DNA from: Pusillimonas sp. MFBS29
Lineage (GTDB): Bacteria > Pseudomonadota > Gammaproteobacteria > Burkholderiales > Burkholderiaceae_B
Direction of reading: 5' to 3'
DNA length: 64,000 bases
NCBI RefSeq assembly: GCF_020687695.1
Contig: NZ_JAJEWL010000008.1
Span: forward strand, 169,981 to 233,980
A program made the translations under genes and the position numbers. Shown here one piece after another: positions 1-8,888 of the stretch. The notes beneath the pieces are model-generated. The model was not told the origin of the DNA and did not search any database. It saw only the letters and a program-made list of their open reading frames with translations. Within the stretch, counting starts at the first letter, position 1. Each line of letters begins with the position of its first letter.

Positions 1-1
1 G

Positions 2-1513
2 AAGGGCATATTGCGCGGTATTGAAAAAGAAGGTCTGCGGGTCGATCAGCACGGCAAGCTTGCCCAAACACCGCATCCGGCTGCACTGGGTTCGGCGCTG
101 ACCAACCCACGCATCACCACTGATTATTCCGAAGCGCTGCTGGAGCTGATTACAGGCACCCACGATTCTACCGAAAGCCTGCTTGGCGAGCTCGAACAAA
201 CCCATCGATTCGTGGCGCAGAACCTTGGAAGCGAGCTGATCTGGAACCAATCCGCACCGGCCGGCCTGCCACCCGAAGCCGACATTCCCATCGCCTGGTA
301 CGGCACATCCAACACCGGCATGCTCAAGCATGTGTATCGCCGCGGCCTGGCCGAGCGCTATGGCAAAGCCATGCAGTGCATAGCAGGCGTGCATTACAAC
401 TACTCCCTGCCCGATGAGCTATGGGAGCTGCTGGACACCGCCGGCAAAGAACCTCAGCAGCGCCGCTCTGAAGGCTACCTGGCCCAGATACGTAATTTCA
501 CCCGCTATTCATGGCTGCTCATGTACCTGTTTGGTGCATCACCGGCCATATCGAAAGGTTTTCTTCAAAACGCCGGACAATATCTGCAAGAGTTCGACGA
601 AACCACTTTGTATCTGCCGTACGCGACCAGCCTGCGCATGAGCGACCTTGGTTACCAGGGCAACAAGGCCCAGTCAGAACTGCAGCTTTGTTATAACGAC
701 CTGGACACCTTCTTGAGCCGCATGCACACCGCCGTTACTACGCCGTGGCCTGATTACGAAGCCATCGGTACGCATCGCAATGGCGAATGGATACAGCTGA
801 ACACCAATATCATCCAGATCGAAAACGAGTACTACTCCAATATTCGGCCCAAACGCGCTACGGGTCGGGGCGAACGACCCGCCACGGCCCTGGCCGAACG
901 CGGCGTGCAATATATAGAAGTACGCTGCCTGGATATCGACCCGGCATCGCCCATAGGAATTTCAGCCGACACCAGCCGGTTCATGGACGCCTTCCTGCTG
1001 TTCTGTGCCGTCGAGCCCAGCGACAACTTTGCCAACAATGGATTTTGCACTGACAGCCACAGCAACTTCGGTACTGTCGTGAAAGAAGGACGCAAACCTG
1101 GGCTTACCCTGATCAAAGACAGGCAGACCATTTCGCTGACAGACTGGGGCACCGAACTCATAGAGCGCATCGCCCCCTATGCACAATTGCTGGATCAGGC
1201 ACACGACAGCGGCGACCTCCATGCTCAGGCAGTTGCGCGCCAGCAGGAAAAGCTGGCCGACAGCACCCTGACCCCTTCGGCCACCCTGCTGGCCGACATG
1301 CGCAAGCTGGGTCTGGGCCTGCAAGACTACACCTTGCAGCAAAGCCTGCGGCATCGCGACACCCTGCGGGCCAGCCCGCTGAATGGCAAGTTGCAGCAAG
1401 AGTACGTACAGCTTGCCAGCGAATCATTTCTCGAGCAAAAGCGCCTTGAAGACGGTGATACCGAAGACTTCGACAGCTACGTCGAGCGCTTTCATCGCGC
1501 ACTAAAACCCTAA
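2..1513 (+). CDS. gshA: glutamate-cysteine ligase, 5' end cut by the window edge
   Basis: Catalyses ATP-dependent joining of glutamate and cysteine, the first and rate-limiting step of glutathione synthesis in the cytosol. The reading frame is open to the left edge and enters at the conserved N-terminal GIEKEGLRV segment, so roughly 15-25 residues and the true start lie outside. About 500 residues are present, close to the 518 of the E. coli-type (class 1) enzyme, and the frame ends at a TAA. A TTG at position 11 lies inside the conserved block and is not a credible start. The next gene is convergent. Confidence 0.93.
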   Translation, partial: KGILRGIEKEGLRVDQHGKLAQTPHPAALGSALTNPRITTDYSEALLELITGTHDSTESLLGELEQTHRFVAQNLGSELIWNQSAPAGLPPEADIPIAWYGTSNTGMLKHVYRRGLAERYGKAMQCIAGVHYNYSLPDELWELLDTAGKEPQQRRSEGYLAQIRNFTRYSWLLMYLFGASPAISKGFLQNAGQYLQEFDETTLYLPYATSLRMSDLGYQGNKAQSELQLCYNDLDTFLSRMHTAVTTPWPDYEAIGTHRNGEWIQLNTNIIQIENEYYSNIRPKRATGRGERPATALAERGVQYIEVRCLDIDPASPIGISADTSRFMDAFLLFCAVEPSDNFANNGFCTDSHSNFGTVVKEGRKPGLTLIKDRQTISLTDWGTELIERIAPYAQLLDQAHDSGDLHAQAVARQQEKLADSTLTPSATLLADMRKLGLGLQDYTLQQSLRHRDTLRASPLNGKLQQEYVQLASESFLEQKRLEDGDTEDFDSYVERFHRALKP

Positions 1514-1569
1514 GGCGCGCCCAGTTTGTACGAACACATGCCGGTTTGAATTGCGGGCTTCCATAAAGC

Positions 1570-2319
1570 CTATACGACCAGTTCCACCTTGCCCGTGTCG
1601 AGATGATAGAGGCCGCCTGCTACTTTGGTTTTGCCCGCCTGAACCGCCCGGCTTAGTATCGGTGTGGCCTGTTGCAGGCGTTGCACGTTCTGCTTGATGT
1701 TTTCAATGGTGGCTGCCTGCGCCAGCGTGCCCTGATGCGGTTCGGCCGCAGCCGCACGCACCGCAGGCATAAGTTCGGTGACCAGACTATTGATATGACC
1801 GGGAAATTCGGCCTGCTTTTCATACGCGCCGACTGCCGCACTGACCGCACCGCAACTTGTGTGCCCCAGCACCATAATAAGCGGCGTGTTCAGGACCGCA
1901 ACACCGTACTCCAGACTGGCCAGGATATCGCTGGTGACATAGTTACCCGCCACACGCGTAACGAACAGATCGCCCCTGCCCTCGTCAAAACATAGCTCAG
2001 GGCTGACCCGCGAATCGGCACAACTAAGGATGGAGGCATAGGGATTCTGGCCGCCGGCCAATGCCGCGCGTGTCGCGGCATAGCTGCGGATCGTGACCTT
2101 GCCCGCCGTGTATCGTTCGTTTCCCGCCACCAGGCGCTTGAGTGCCTGGTCTGGCGAGAGCACATTTTCGGGCTTGGGTGACGCCTTGGCATGCGCAAGT
2201 CCGGCGGCTGCGGACATGCCAAGCAAGGAAAACGCGCCCAGAGCGCCCAGGGCGGCACGCCTGGAGGGTGACGCAGGCCGATTGCCGAATAGACTGCGTG
2301 AAAGGCATAGTTCACACAT
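1570..2319 (-). CDS. beta-class carbonic anhydrase with twin-arginine signal
   Basis: Interconverts CO2 and bicarbonate. The beta-class zinc site is visible: Cys100 and Asp102/Arg104 in CADSR, and His153 and Cys156 in HTSCG. The first 45 residues carry twin arginines at 20-21 followed by a hydrophobic stretch ending in AHA, a Tat-type signal peptide, so the enzyme probably acts in the periplasm rather than the cytosol. The start is supported by AGGAG six bases upstream of ATG. Length (249 residues) fits the exported bacterial branch. The export is inferred from the signal only. It is convergent with gshA and not in an operon. Confidence 0.92.
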   Translation of the reverse strand: MCELCLSRSLFGNRPASPSRRAALGALGAFSLLGMSAAAGLAHAKASPKPENVLSPDQALKRLVAGNERYTAGKVTIRSYAATRAALAGGQNPYASILSCADSRVSPELCFDEGRGDLFVTRVAGNYVTSDILASLEYGVAVLNTPLIMVLGHTSCGAVSAAVGAYEKQAEFPGHINSLVTELMPAVRAAAAEPHQGTLAQAATIENIKQNVQRLQQATPILSRAVQAGKTKVAGGLYHLDTGKVELVV

Positions 2320-2560
2320 GATTATCTCCTGGTGCGAGCGATGCCAGCGAGCCCATGCGGGCCGGCCAGCCTTGATACCTTGCTTCGCCCTATTCAGTTG
2401 TTTTTATTTACAAATGGATAATAATCAAAAATGCAAAAAAACACCCGTTATTTTTCGTTTTCCGGTCGCGGCCACGTATAGTCAGGAGATCAGTCTTTGC
2501 GAACGAAATCCTCGCGGCCGCTGCCCCCAACTCGCGTAACAACAATGTCAGATAAAAAAA

Positions 2561-3184
2561 TTGCCACTAACGCTTCTGCAGCTTCCTGACTACTGGCGTG
2601 ACCACTTCCTGAAGTTCACGACAAATCCCCTTGAAAACCCCTATGGGTACCCATCATTGCGCAGCGTTCTGCTGTCGCTTCGAGACATGCCCTATGCGCG
2701 CCCTTCGCGCGGAAATACCGTTCGGGATTGCATTACGGAATGGACCGGTACCTGCTCTGCCAAACACATGGCGGCTCATGAATGGCTGACCCTGATGGGC
2801 CATGCCCCGCAATTCTGGATGGCATGCTACATCATGGATTTCAAGCGGCCCTATTATTCCGATCAACTGCGCACAGCCGCCAGCGCCTATCGGGTCTATG
2901 ATGTGCATAACTTCGTAACGTGTGACCTGGGGCATGGCGAGATCACTATCGACATCACATTCCCCGCGCCACTAGGCCGCCACGGCTTTCCAATCACCCA
3001 AGACTGGGAGGGAAACAATAACTTCACGCTCTGCTGCGATCCACTGGAACGCATTGCATTGCATGACCTGAACTCAGCTGATCAGCACAAACGCAGTTGG
3101 TTACAGTCTCTGAACACGAGCAAGGCGCTTCGGCTCAGAGAAGCAGCCATTCTGGAAATGGCTGGGTATGTAGGAACAGACTGA
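2561..3184 (+). CDS. orphan protein with transglutaminase-like Cys-His-Asp pattern
   Basis: Not a named family I can identify with certainty. Cys65 in GTCSAKH, His116 in DVHNF and Asp131 in IDITFP follow the order and spacing of the Cys-His-Asp triad of transglutaminase-like acyltransferases and peptidases, so I suggest a transglutaminase-fold enzyme; the fold is inferred. The start is a TTG with no clear ribosome site. An ATG at 2545 (MSDKK...) lies upstream in another frame and would join this frame if the run of seven A at 2554-2560 lost one base. The intact gene may therefore start at 2545 through a frameshift, slippage or a sequencing error. It stands alone between carbonic anhydrase and pirin. 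Confidence 0.72.
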   Translation: MPLTLLQLPDYWRDHFLKFTTNPLENPYGYPSLRSVLLSLRDMPYARPSRGNTVRDCITEWTGTCSAKHMAAHEWLTLMGHAPQFWMACYIMDFKRPYYSDQLRTAASAYRVYDVHNFVTCDLGHGEITIDITFPAPLGRHGFPITQDWEGNNNFTLCCDPLERIALHDLNSADQHKRSWLQSLNTSKALRLREAAILEMAGYVGTD

Positions 3185-3402
3185 CTTGATTTTTCGCCCG
3201 CGAATTTCCGGCCACATTGATCCTTTCCACAAGTCTCACAGCACCCGATTACCAAATCGCGACCAGCAAAGTTGAAGGCCAAAAATGCAGCAACTTGTCT
3301 ATATTATTCCTATATTAGAAATATAACATGAATATAAGACCAATTTATTCATCAATCAGGAAGTTTTAAAGTTGCTACATCGACGAAACATAAGGCACAA
3401 GC

Positions 3403-4131
3403 ATGATTACACTACGCAAATCTGAAGCACGCGGCCGGTCCGCCCATGGCGGCTGGCTGCAAAGCGCCCACAGCTTTTCCTTCGGAGACTACTTCGACAT
3501 CAAGCATCAGGGCCATGGCAATCTTCGCGTGATCAACGACGACACGGTTGCCCCAGGCCGTGGCTTTGGTACCCATGGTCATCGCGACATGGAAATCATC
3601 AGCTATGTGCTGGACGGCGAACTCGCTCACCAGGACAGCATGGGCAATGGCCACGCCGGTGCCGACAACAGCGGCATCATCCGCCCCGGCGATGTGCAGC
3701 GCATGAGCGCCGGCACCGGTGTGCAGCACAGCGAATTCAACAACTTGCAGGATGGCAGCACCCGCTTTCTGCAGATCTGGATCAAGCCTAAGTTCAAAGG
3801 CATCCGGCCCGGCTATGAGCAGAAGCATTTCAACCCTGAGCAGCGGCGCGGCCGCCTGGCGCTGGTGGCCTCACCGAACGGGCAAGAAGGCTCTGTAAGC
3901 ATGAATGCCGATGCCAGGATCTACGCCGGCCTGTTCAATGCCGACGAGACAGCAAGCCAGCGGCTGGATACGGCGCGCCTGACCTATGTGCACCTGGCCC
4001 GGGGCAAACTGACTGTGAACGGCCATGATCTGAAGGAAGGCGACGGCGCCTTGCTTGAGGATGAAACGGAACTCGACTTGTCTGAGGGGCAGAATGCGGA
4101 AGTACTGGTATTCGATCTTGTAAAGGAATAA
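3403..4131 (+). CDS. pirin family protein (YhhW-like bicupin)
   Basis: A 242-residue bicupin of the pirin/YhhW family. The N-terminal cupin holds the metal site: His58 and His60 in GTHGHRDME, then His109 and Glu111 in VQHSEFN, the same HxH...HxE pattern as known pirins. E. coli YhhW shows quercetin 2,3-dioxygenase activity, but the natural substrate in most bacteria is unknown and I do not assign one. The gene is monocistronic, preceded by an AT-rich 218-bp spacer and followed by a strong hairpin terminator. Confidence 0.92.
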   Translation: MITLRKSEARGRSAHGGWLQSAHSFSFGDYFDIKHQGHGNLRVINDDTVAPGRGFGTHGHRDMEIISYVLDGELAHQDSMGNGHAGADNSGIIRPGDVQRMSAGTGVQHSEFNNLQDGSTRFLQIWIKPKFKGIRPGYEQKHFNPEQRRGRLALVASPNGQEGSVSMNADARIYAGLFNADETASQRLDTARLTYVHLARGKLTVNGHDLKEGDGALLEDETELDLSEGQNAEVLVFDLVKE

Positions 4132-4162
4132 AAAGACTCTACCGGCCCGCGGCCGACACCCG

Positions 4163-4192
4163 AAAAAAAAGCAGCCCGCAGGCTGCTTTTTT
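4163..4192 (+). terminator. rho-independent terminator after the pirin gene
   Basis: GCAGCC / GGCTGC stem at 4171-4186 with a CGCA loop, followed by TTTTTT and preceded by a run of eight A. The flanking A-tract means it could also stop transcription from the opposite strand, i.e. of the tRNA-Arg gene that reads toward it. Confidence 0.88.
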
Positions 4193-4198
4193 ATAATC

Positions 4199-4273
4199 TG
4201 GCGCGCCCGACAGGAATCGAACCTGTATCAAGAGCTTCGGAAACTCTCATTCTATCCATTGAACTACGGGCGC
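4199..4273 (-). tRNA. tRNA-Arg (anticodon CCG)
   Basis: Reads as a complete cloverleaf on the minus strand: acceptor GCGCCCG pairs with CGGGCGC, the T arm has GGTTCGATTCC, and the anticodon loop TTCCGAA gives CCG, decoding CGG. The discriminator G and an encoded CCA (4199-4201) are present. It stands alone, tail-to-tail with the pirin gene. tRNA-Arg(CCG) genes are common integration sites, but there is no integrase or repeat next to it here. Confidence 0.96.
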
Positions 4274-4513
4274 AGGGTCGCTATTGTAGCGTGTTTATGC
4301 AAACCTTTTTGAAGCTGGTTTCAAAGGCCCTGCGCACGGCTGTGCATTACGACAGGCGCTATTTATGCATTGAACCATGACTCTAGTTATAATCGCAGAT
4401 TCAAGAGCGCCTGCTATTGATACTTATCAAGCAAACAGGCCTCCTGCAAACAACTCAAACCATACAGAATTCAGGCCTTGGCGCCCCAGACTAGGAACAC
4501 GCAGGATTCGATT

Positions 4514-5422
4514 ATGAACAATACGGAAGAACACGTTGAAGAGACCATCGAGGAGCACGAAGGCCTCATCAAAACGCCCAAGCAGTTGATCGTAACCGTA
4601 ATCCTGGCGTTTATCGTGCCGGTTATCGTGATCCTCTTGCTGGTCAACCTGGTTCAGGCAAGCGCACAAAAAGGCTCGGGATCCGACGCCCAGACTGAAG
4701 AATCCATTGCCAACCGCATCAAACCGGTTGCTGGCTTTAATCTGGTCGATGCCAACGCGCCCAAAGTCTTCCAGACGGGCCAGCAAGTGTTTGAAACCAC
4801 CTGTACGTCCTGCCACACGGCTGGCGTTGCCGGCGCTCCCAAGCTGGGCGACAAGGACGCCTGGGCGCCTTTCATCAAGGCCGGCTACGAAGAAATGGTC
4901 AAGGTCGCTATCCACGGCAAGGGTGCCATGCCTGCCAAGGGCGGCAACCCGGCACTTAGCGACTTCGAGGTAGAACGCGCTGTCGTCTACATGGCGAATC
5001 AGTCCGGCGCTTCTTTTGAAGAACCCAAAGAGCCCTCCGGCGACGCGCCTGCCGACGAAGCCAAGCCTGCTGAAGCTCCTGCCGCTCCGGCACCGGCTCC
5101 CGCAACTGAAGCGCCCGCTGCCGCCGAGGCACCAGCCGCTCAGGAACAGGCCGCCGCACCTGCCGAGCAGGCAGCTGCCATCGATCCCGCCGGTGAAAAA
5201 CTTTACAAGTCGGTCTGCTTTGCCTGCCACGCTGCTGGTGTGGCCGGAGCTCCCAAGCTGGGCGACAAGGACGCCTGGGCGCCACTTATTGCCGCCGGTA
5301 TGGACAGCATGCTCTCCATCGCCATCAACGGTAAGGGCGCCATGCCTCCACGTGGCGGCTCCCAGGCCAGCGACGACGAGATCAAGGCCGCTGTCCAATA
5401 CATGGTGCAGGCTTCTCAGTAA
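4514..5422 (+). CDS. membrane-anchored diheme cytochrome c (c5 type)
   Basis: Electron-transfer protein of 302 residues. A single uncleaved membrane anchor at about 25-45 is followed by two class I cytochrome c domains joined by an Ala/Pro/Glu-rich linker (about 165-222). Haem attachment motifs are CTSCH (97-101) and CFACH (235-239); the axial methionines are probably Met139 and Met277, both in GKGAMP. The domains act on the periplasmic side, probably carrying electrons within the respiratory chain. I chose the ATG giving MNNTEEH, with AGGA upstream, over an upstream in-frame TTG. A 35-base stretch is identical in the two domains (4835-4869 and 5249-5283), indicating duplication or recent gene conversion. 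Confidence 0.92.
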   Translation: MNNTEEHVEETIEEHEGLIKTPKQLIVTVILAFIVPVIVILLLVNLVQASAQKGSGSDAQTEESIANRIKPVAGFNLVDANAPKVFQTGQQVFETTCTSCHTAGVAGAPKLGDKDAWAPFIKAGYEEMVKVAIHGKGAMPAKGGNPALSDFEVERAVVYMANQSGASFEEPKEPSGDAPADEAKPAEAPAAPAPAPATEAPAAAEAPAAQEQAAAPAEQAAAIDPAGEKLYKSVCFACHAAGVAGAPKLGDKDAWAPLIAAGMDSMLSIAINGKGAMPPRGGSQASDDEIKAAVQYMVQASQ

Positions 5423-5450
5423 CGACATCTGCCACGCTCTTCAGGGCATG

Positions 5451-5489
5451 AAAAAACCGCTGCATATATATGCAGCGGTTTTTTTTTTG
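5451..5489. terminator. bidirectional hairpin terminator
   Basis: CCGCTGCA / TGCAGCGG stem (5457-5478) with a TATATA loop, A-tract on the left and a run of ten T on the right. It lies between the convergent cytochrome c and 3-hydroxyacyl-CoA dehydrogenase genes and can serve both. Confidence 0.92.
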
Positions 5490-5531
5490 GCCTCCTCCAA
5501 CAGCAATGGGAAGGCTGTACCTCTGGATCTT

Positions 5532-7067
5532 TTAGCGGGCGACGCAGGCCGCCTCGGTACGCAACGACAGGCCCAATAATGCCCGGCGCTGCAACCACGG
5601 GCTGGGCCGGTAGCGCATATCGCCGGTCGTGCGCTGCAGCGTACGCAGGATTTCCAGTATATGGGTGACACCCAGGCTGTCACCCAGACCCAGAGGCCCG
5701 CCTTTCGGATAACCCAGCCCCAATGCCACTGCCTGGTCAATATCGGCGGGAGTTGCGATGCCTTGCTGGGCAATATCGCAGGCAATATTGACAATGGTGG
5801 CCGCGATGCGCTGGCCGACAAAGCCTGCGGAATCGTCAATCACTGATACGGCTGTACCATCTGAAGCGAGCAACGCGTGGGCGGCATCCCGCCACTTGGG
5901 CAGCGTTGCGAGCGTACACATCAGCACGCGGCGCTTGCCCTGCTCCAGGCCGAAAAATGTGTCGAGTGCGACCGTACGCTCGGCATCAAGCTGGTGCGAG
6001 CCGGCCACGCTGGCCGCGTCCTCGCCATAAGGCGTAATCATGATCAAGGCATCATCGGGCGGCGTCTCGGCCGCCACGACGGTTGCCCCCAGCGTTTTGA
6101 GCAACGCCGCCGCACGCCTGTGCCCTACCGAGTGAAAAGGCGCCAGCCATACCTTCAGGTCAGCGGGCAAGGCAGGCACGGCGGGCTCGTCGGGCGACTG
6201 CTTCTGTCCGTCCGGATAACGATAGAATCCTTCGCCGGTTTTCCGGCCCAGCAAACGGCCCGCAAAACGCGACGCAGCGATGGGGGAAGGACGAAAGCGC
6301 GGCTCATCGTAGAACTGCTGGTAAATCGACTCCATGGCCGGCTGCGAGACATCGAGACCGGTCAGGTCGAGCAGCTCAAATGGCCCCATGCGAAAACCAG
6401 CCTGCTCCCGCATGATTGCGTCGATCTGATAAAACGGTGCGACCGATTCCTGCGCCGTCTTCAAACCTTCCACACTCATGCCACGGCCGGCGTGGTTCAC
6501 GATGAATCCCGGCATATCCTTGGCCCGGACCGGCGTGTGTCCCATGGTACGGGCCAACGCCATCAACGCATCGCCAGTCTTTGGATCACCAAGCAGGCTG
6601 TCGATGACCTCGACCACCTTCATGAGCGGCACTGGATTGAAGAAATGGAAGCCTGCAACACGAGCGGGATGCAGGCAAGACTGAGCCATGGCGGTAATCG
6701 ACAATGACGACGTGTTGGAAGCGAGGATGCAGTCGGAGGAAACAATCGCCTCAAGCTGCTTGAAGAGCTCGCATTTCACATCCAGGCGCTCAATTACGGC
6801 TTCGATCACCAGGTCGGCACGACTCATGTCCTGCAGGGCCGTCGCAGGCACAACCCGGTCATGGGATTCGCTGGCCAGCTCAGCGGTAATTTTTCCTTTC
6901 CCGACCAGTTTGGCCCATACCTGCTGCAGGCTTGCACGCGCATTCTCTACAGCCGAGGCATCGAGGTCATACAGCAGAACCTCAATACCCGCCTGGGCAG
7001 CGATTTGTGCAATGCCGCGTCCCATGGCGCCAGCACCGATGATGCCTATGGTTTTGATACTTTTCAT
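5532..7067 (-). CDS. 3-hydroxyacyl-CoA dehydrogenase (PaaH-like)
   Basis: Oxidises 3-hydroxyacyl-CoA to 3-oxoacyl-CoA with NAD+, in fatty-acid or aromatic (phenylacetate-type) degradation. The N-terminal Rossmann domain has GAGAMG (11-16); SNTSS (118-122), catalytic His141 in GFHFFNPVP and Asn144 follow. Two C-terminal dehydrogenase domains make 511 residues, near the length of PaaH/3-hydroxybutyryl-CoA dehydrogenase enzymes that carry a duplicated C-terminal domain. No paa cluster surrounds it, so the pathway is uncertain. It starts 21 bp after the CoA-transferase gene and is probably cotranscribed with it. Confidence 0.92.
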   Translation of the reverse strand: MKSIKTIGIIGAGAMGRGIAQIAAQAGIEVLLYDLDASAVENARASLQQVWAKLVGKGKITAELASESHDRVVPATALQDMSRADLVIEAVIERLDVKCELFKQLEAIVSSDCILASNTSSLSITAMAQSCLHPARVAGFHFFNPVPLMKVVEVIDSLLGDPKTGDALMALARTMGHTPVRAKDMPGFIVNHAGRGMSVEGLKTAQESVAPFYQIDAIMREQAGFRMGPFELLDLTGLDVSQPAMESIYQQFYDEPRFRPSPIAASRFAGRLLGRKTGEGFYRYPDGQKQSPDEPAVPALPADLKVWLAPFHSVGHRRAAALLKTLGATVVAAETPPDDALIMITPYGEDAASVAGSHQLDAERTVALDTFFGLEQGKRRVLMCTLATLPKWRDAAHALLASDGTAVSVIDDSAGFVGQRIAATIVNIACDIAQQGIATPADIDQAVALGLGYPKGGPLGLGDSLGVTHILEILRTLQRTTGDMRYRPSPWLQRRALLGLSLRTEAACVAR

Positions 7068-7088
7068 CTTATGAATCCTTGTGATGGG

Positions 7089-8309
7089 TTATTGGGTCAG
7101 TTGCCGGATTTCGTCGTCGGATAGCCCCAGTCGCTCACGCAAGACCTGTTCGGTATGTTCGCCCAGCAGCGGCGCCGCATGACGATAGTTCACTGGGCTG
7201 TCGGAGAACCGCAAGGGACTGGCGGCAACCGGTGCTTTTCCTGCTGCGCTGTGCGGCAGGTCCAGGCGCATGCCTCGCGCCTGGACCTGAGGGTTATCGT
7301 AGACCTGATCGATAGTGTTGATGGGGCCTGCCGGCACCCCGGCACGCTCGAGCGCCTGCAACCAATGATCACGTGCCTGGGTCTTCATGGCATCGACCAG
7401 CATCGGGATCAGGATATCGCGGTTGATCACACGATTAGGGTTGGTGCTGAAACGAATGTCTTCAGACAATCCCGGACGCCCTATGACCTGGCAATAGGCC
7501 CGGAACTGGGAATCATTGCCCACAGCGACAATCAAATGCCCGTCAGCCGCGCCAAACACCTGGTAAGGAACAAGGTTCTGATGCGCATTACCCGCCCGCT
7601 TGGGTGCAACACCCGATGTCATGTAGTTCAGGTTCTGGTTGGCAAGCATGGCAACCTGGCAATCGAGCAAGGCCATATCTATATGCTGGCCCAGACCACT
7701 GCGGCTGCGCTCATGCAAGGCTGCCAGAATCCCTACGGTGGAGTACATGCCTGTCATCAGGTCGGCAACCGCGACACCCGCTTTTTGTGGCCCGCCACCC
7801 GGCAGGTCATCACGTTCGCCGGTAATGCTCATGAGCCCGCCCATGCCCTGGATCATGAAATCGTAGCCTGGCCGGCTCGCATAGGGGCCGGTCTGGCCAA
7901 AACCGGTAATGGAACAATAGATCAGCGCCGGATTGATCGCCTTCATGCTTTCGTAATCCAGCCCGTACTTGCGCAAACCGCCGACCTTGAAGTTTTCGAC
8001 CAGAATGTCGCATTGCAGAGCCAGTTTGCGTACCAGATCGGCGCCACGCTCGCTGGCGATGTCGATGGCAACGGACTGCTTGTTCCGGTTTGCTGAAGCG
8101 TAGTAGGCGGCCTCGGTCGTATCCTGACCGTTTGCATCCTTCACATACGGCGGCCCCCAGCTGCGGGTGTCGTCGCCGGCACCAGGACGCTCGATCTTGA
8201 TGACCTCTGCGCCCAGATCGGCCAAATTCTGCGTACACCAGGGCCCCGCCAGCACACGAGTCAGGTCAAGAACACGGATTCCGGTTAGGGGTGCGGGTCG
8301 AAAAGACAT
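7089..8309 (-). CDS. CaiB/BaiF family III CoA-transferase
   Basis: Moves coenzyme A between carboxylic acids through an aspartyl-CoA thioester. The family's signature is present: DLTRVLAGP at the N terminus, the ENFKVGGLRKYGLDYE segment near 105-120, and a candidate catalytic Asp183 in VADLMTG, in the same position as the active aspartate of formyl-CoA transferase. Length 406 residues is typical. The substrate cannot be read from sequence. First gene of a two-gene unit with the downstream 3-hydroxyacyl-CoA dehydrogenase, which suggests activation of an acid that is then beta-oxidised. Confidence 0.92.
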   Translation of the reverse strand: MSFRPAPLTGIRVLDLTRVLAGPWCTQNLADLGAEVIKIERPGAGDDTRSWGPPYVKDANGQDTTEAAYYASANRNKQSVAIDIASERGADLVRKLALQCDILVENFKVGGLRKYGLDYESMKAINPALIYCSITGFGQTGPYASRPGYDFMIQGMGGLMSITGERDDLPGGGPQKAGVAVADLMTGMYSTVGILAALHERSRSGLGQHIDMALLDCQVAMLANQNLNYMTSGVAPKRAGNAHQNLVPYQVFGAADGHLIVAVGNDSQFRAYCQVIGRPGLSEDIRFSTNPNRVINRDILIPMLVDAMKTQARDHWLQALERAGVPAGPINTIDQVYDNPQVQARGMRLDLPHSAAGKAPVAASPLRFSDSPVNYRHAAPLLGEHTEQVLRERLGLSDDEIRQLTQ

Positions 8310-8449
8310 GGTGGCTGCTCATTAAGACAAAAGCGTATTTTGCCTTAGATACGCCAGGTACGTTGTTTAAGCAACAACCCGTCTCACTCTCCGGCCAGAT
8401 TCAGCCCTGACAAGGAAAAGGTGCAAATAAACCACACTTCCGGCACCAT

Positions 8450-8538
8450 TAGGGGTTATTAGGGTTTACCCCTAGCTTTATTCTAGGGTTAACCCTATAA
8501 TTACTCATGTCAGTACAAACATTCGGTTTGTCAGTACA
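8450..8538 (+). promoter_or_regulatory. repeat-rich promoter with palindromic operators
   Basis: Three TAGGG-type elements start at 8450, 8460 and 8484. The last is a perfect 14-bp palindrome, TAGGGTTAACCCTA (8484-8497), and the second is a near palindrome ending CCCCTA (8474). A consensus -10 TATAAT (8496-8501) overlaps the end of the palindrome. Downstream, TGTCAGTACA occurs twice as a direct repeat, at 8508-8517 and 8529-8538, exactly 21 bp (two helical turns) apart. I see no good -35, which fits activator-dependent or repressed transcription of the small gene that follows. The regulator is unknown. Confidence 0.6.
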
Positions 8539-8558
8539 TAACCTGAACAGAGGTAATT

Positions 8559-8792
8559 ATGTCGGATCTTTCTTACAACCAATACAGCCGCTTGAGTGAC
8601 TCTCTTGAGCGCGACCTGATGCGTAAAGCATTGAGCAATGGTGAGTCAGTTTCGATGATTGCCCTGATCCAGAAAGCATTTGCATCCGTCAAGAACGGTG
8701 TCAAGGCAGCGAACAACTACATTATTGATGTAACCGCAGCCCTGAACGACGCCCGTGCAAAGGATGCCCGCTTTTCCGGCTCCCAGTGGTAA
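8559..8792 (+). CDS. small protein of unknown function, 77 residues
   Basis: I do not recognise a family. The protein is soluble, without signal peptide or membrane segment, and predicted mostly helical (SLERDLMRKAL, VKNGVKAANNYIIDVTAALNDARAKDA). It starts with ATG behind GAGG and is followed by a strong terminator, so it forms its own transcription unit. The elaborate repeat-bearing promoter and the isolated, terminated structure indicate a real, regulated gene rather than a chance frame. It is divergent from the CoA-transferase gene. Confidence 0.75.
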   Translation: MSDLSYNQYSRLSDSLERDLMRKALSNGESVSMIALIQKAFASVKNGVKAANNYIIDVTAALNDARAKDARFSGSQW

Positions 8793-8842
8793 GTCACAAG
8801 CATCAAGCTTGAATCGAAAGCGCTGACTCAGCGCAAAAGGCT

Positions 8843-8876
8843 AAAAGCCTGCCGTTTGGGCAGGCTTTTGTTTTTT
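8843..8876 (+). terminator. rho-independent terminator
   Basis: AAAAGCCTGCC (8843-8853) pairs with GGCAGGCTTTT (8859-8869) around a GTTTG loop, followed by more T. It ends the 77-residue gene; the flanking A and T runs make it usable also for rep, which converges from the right. Confidence 0.9.
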
Positions 8877-8888
8877 CAGCACTAGTGA

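Noticed and set aside
2400..2470. AT-rich stretch before the TGase-like gene as a Fur box
   Set aside because: GATAATAATC-like bases occur, but there is no full palindromic Fur site and no iron-related gene.
4427..5428. 333-codon frame opposite the cytochrome c gene
   Set aside because: Gly/Ser/Arg-rich antisense translation of the haem domains and Ala/Pro linker; no start signals.
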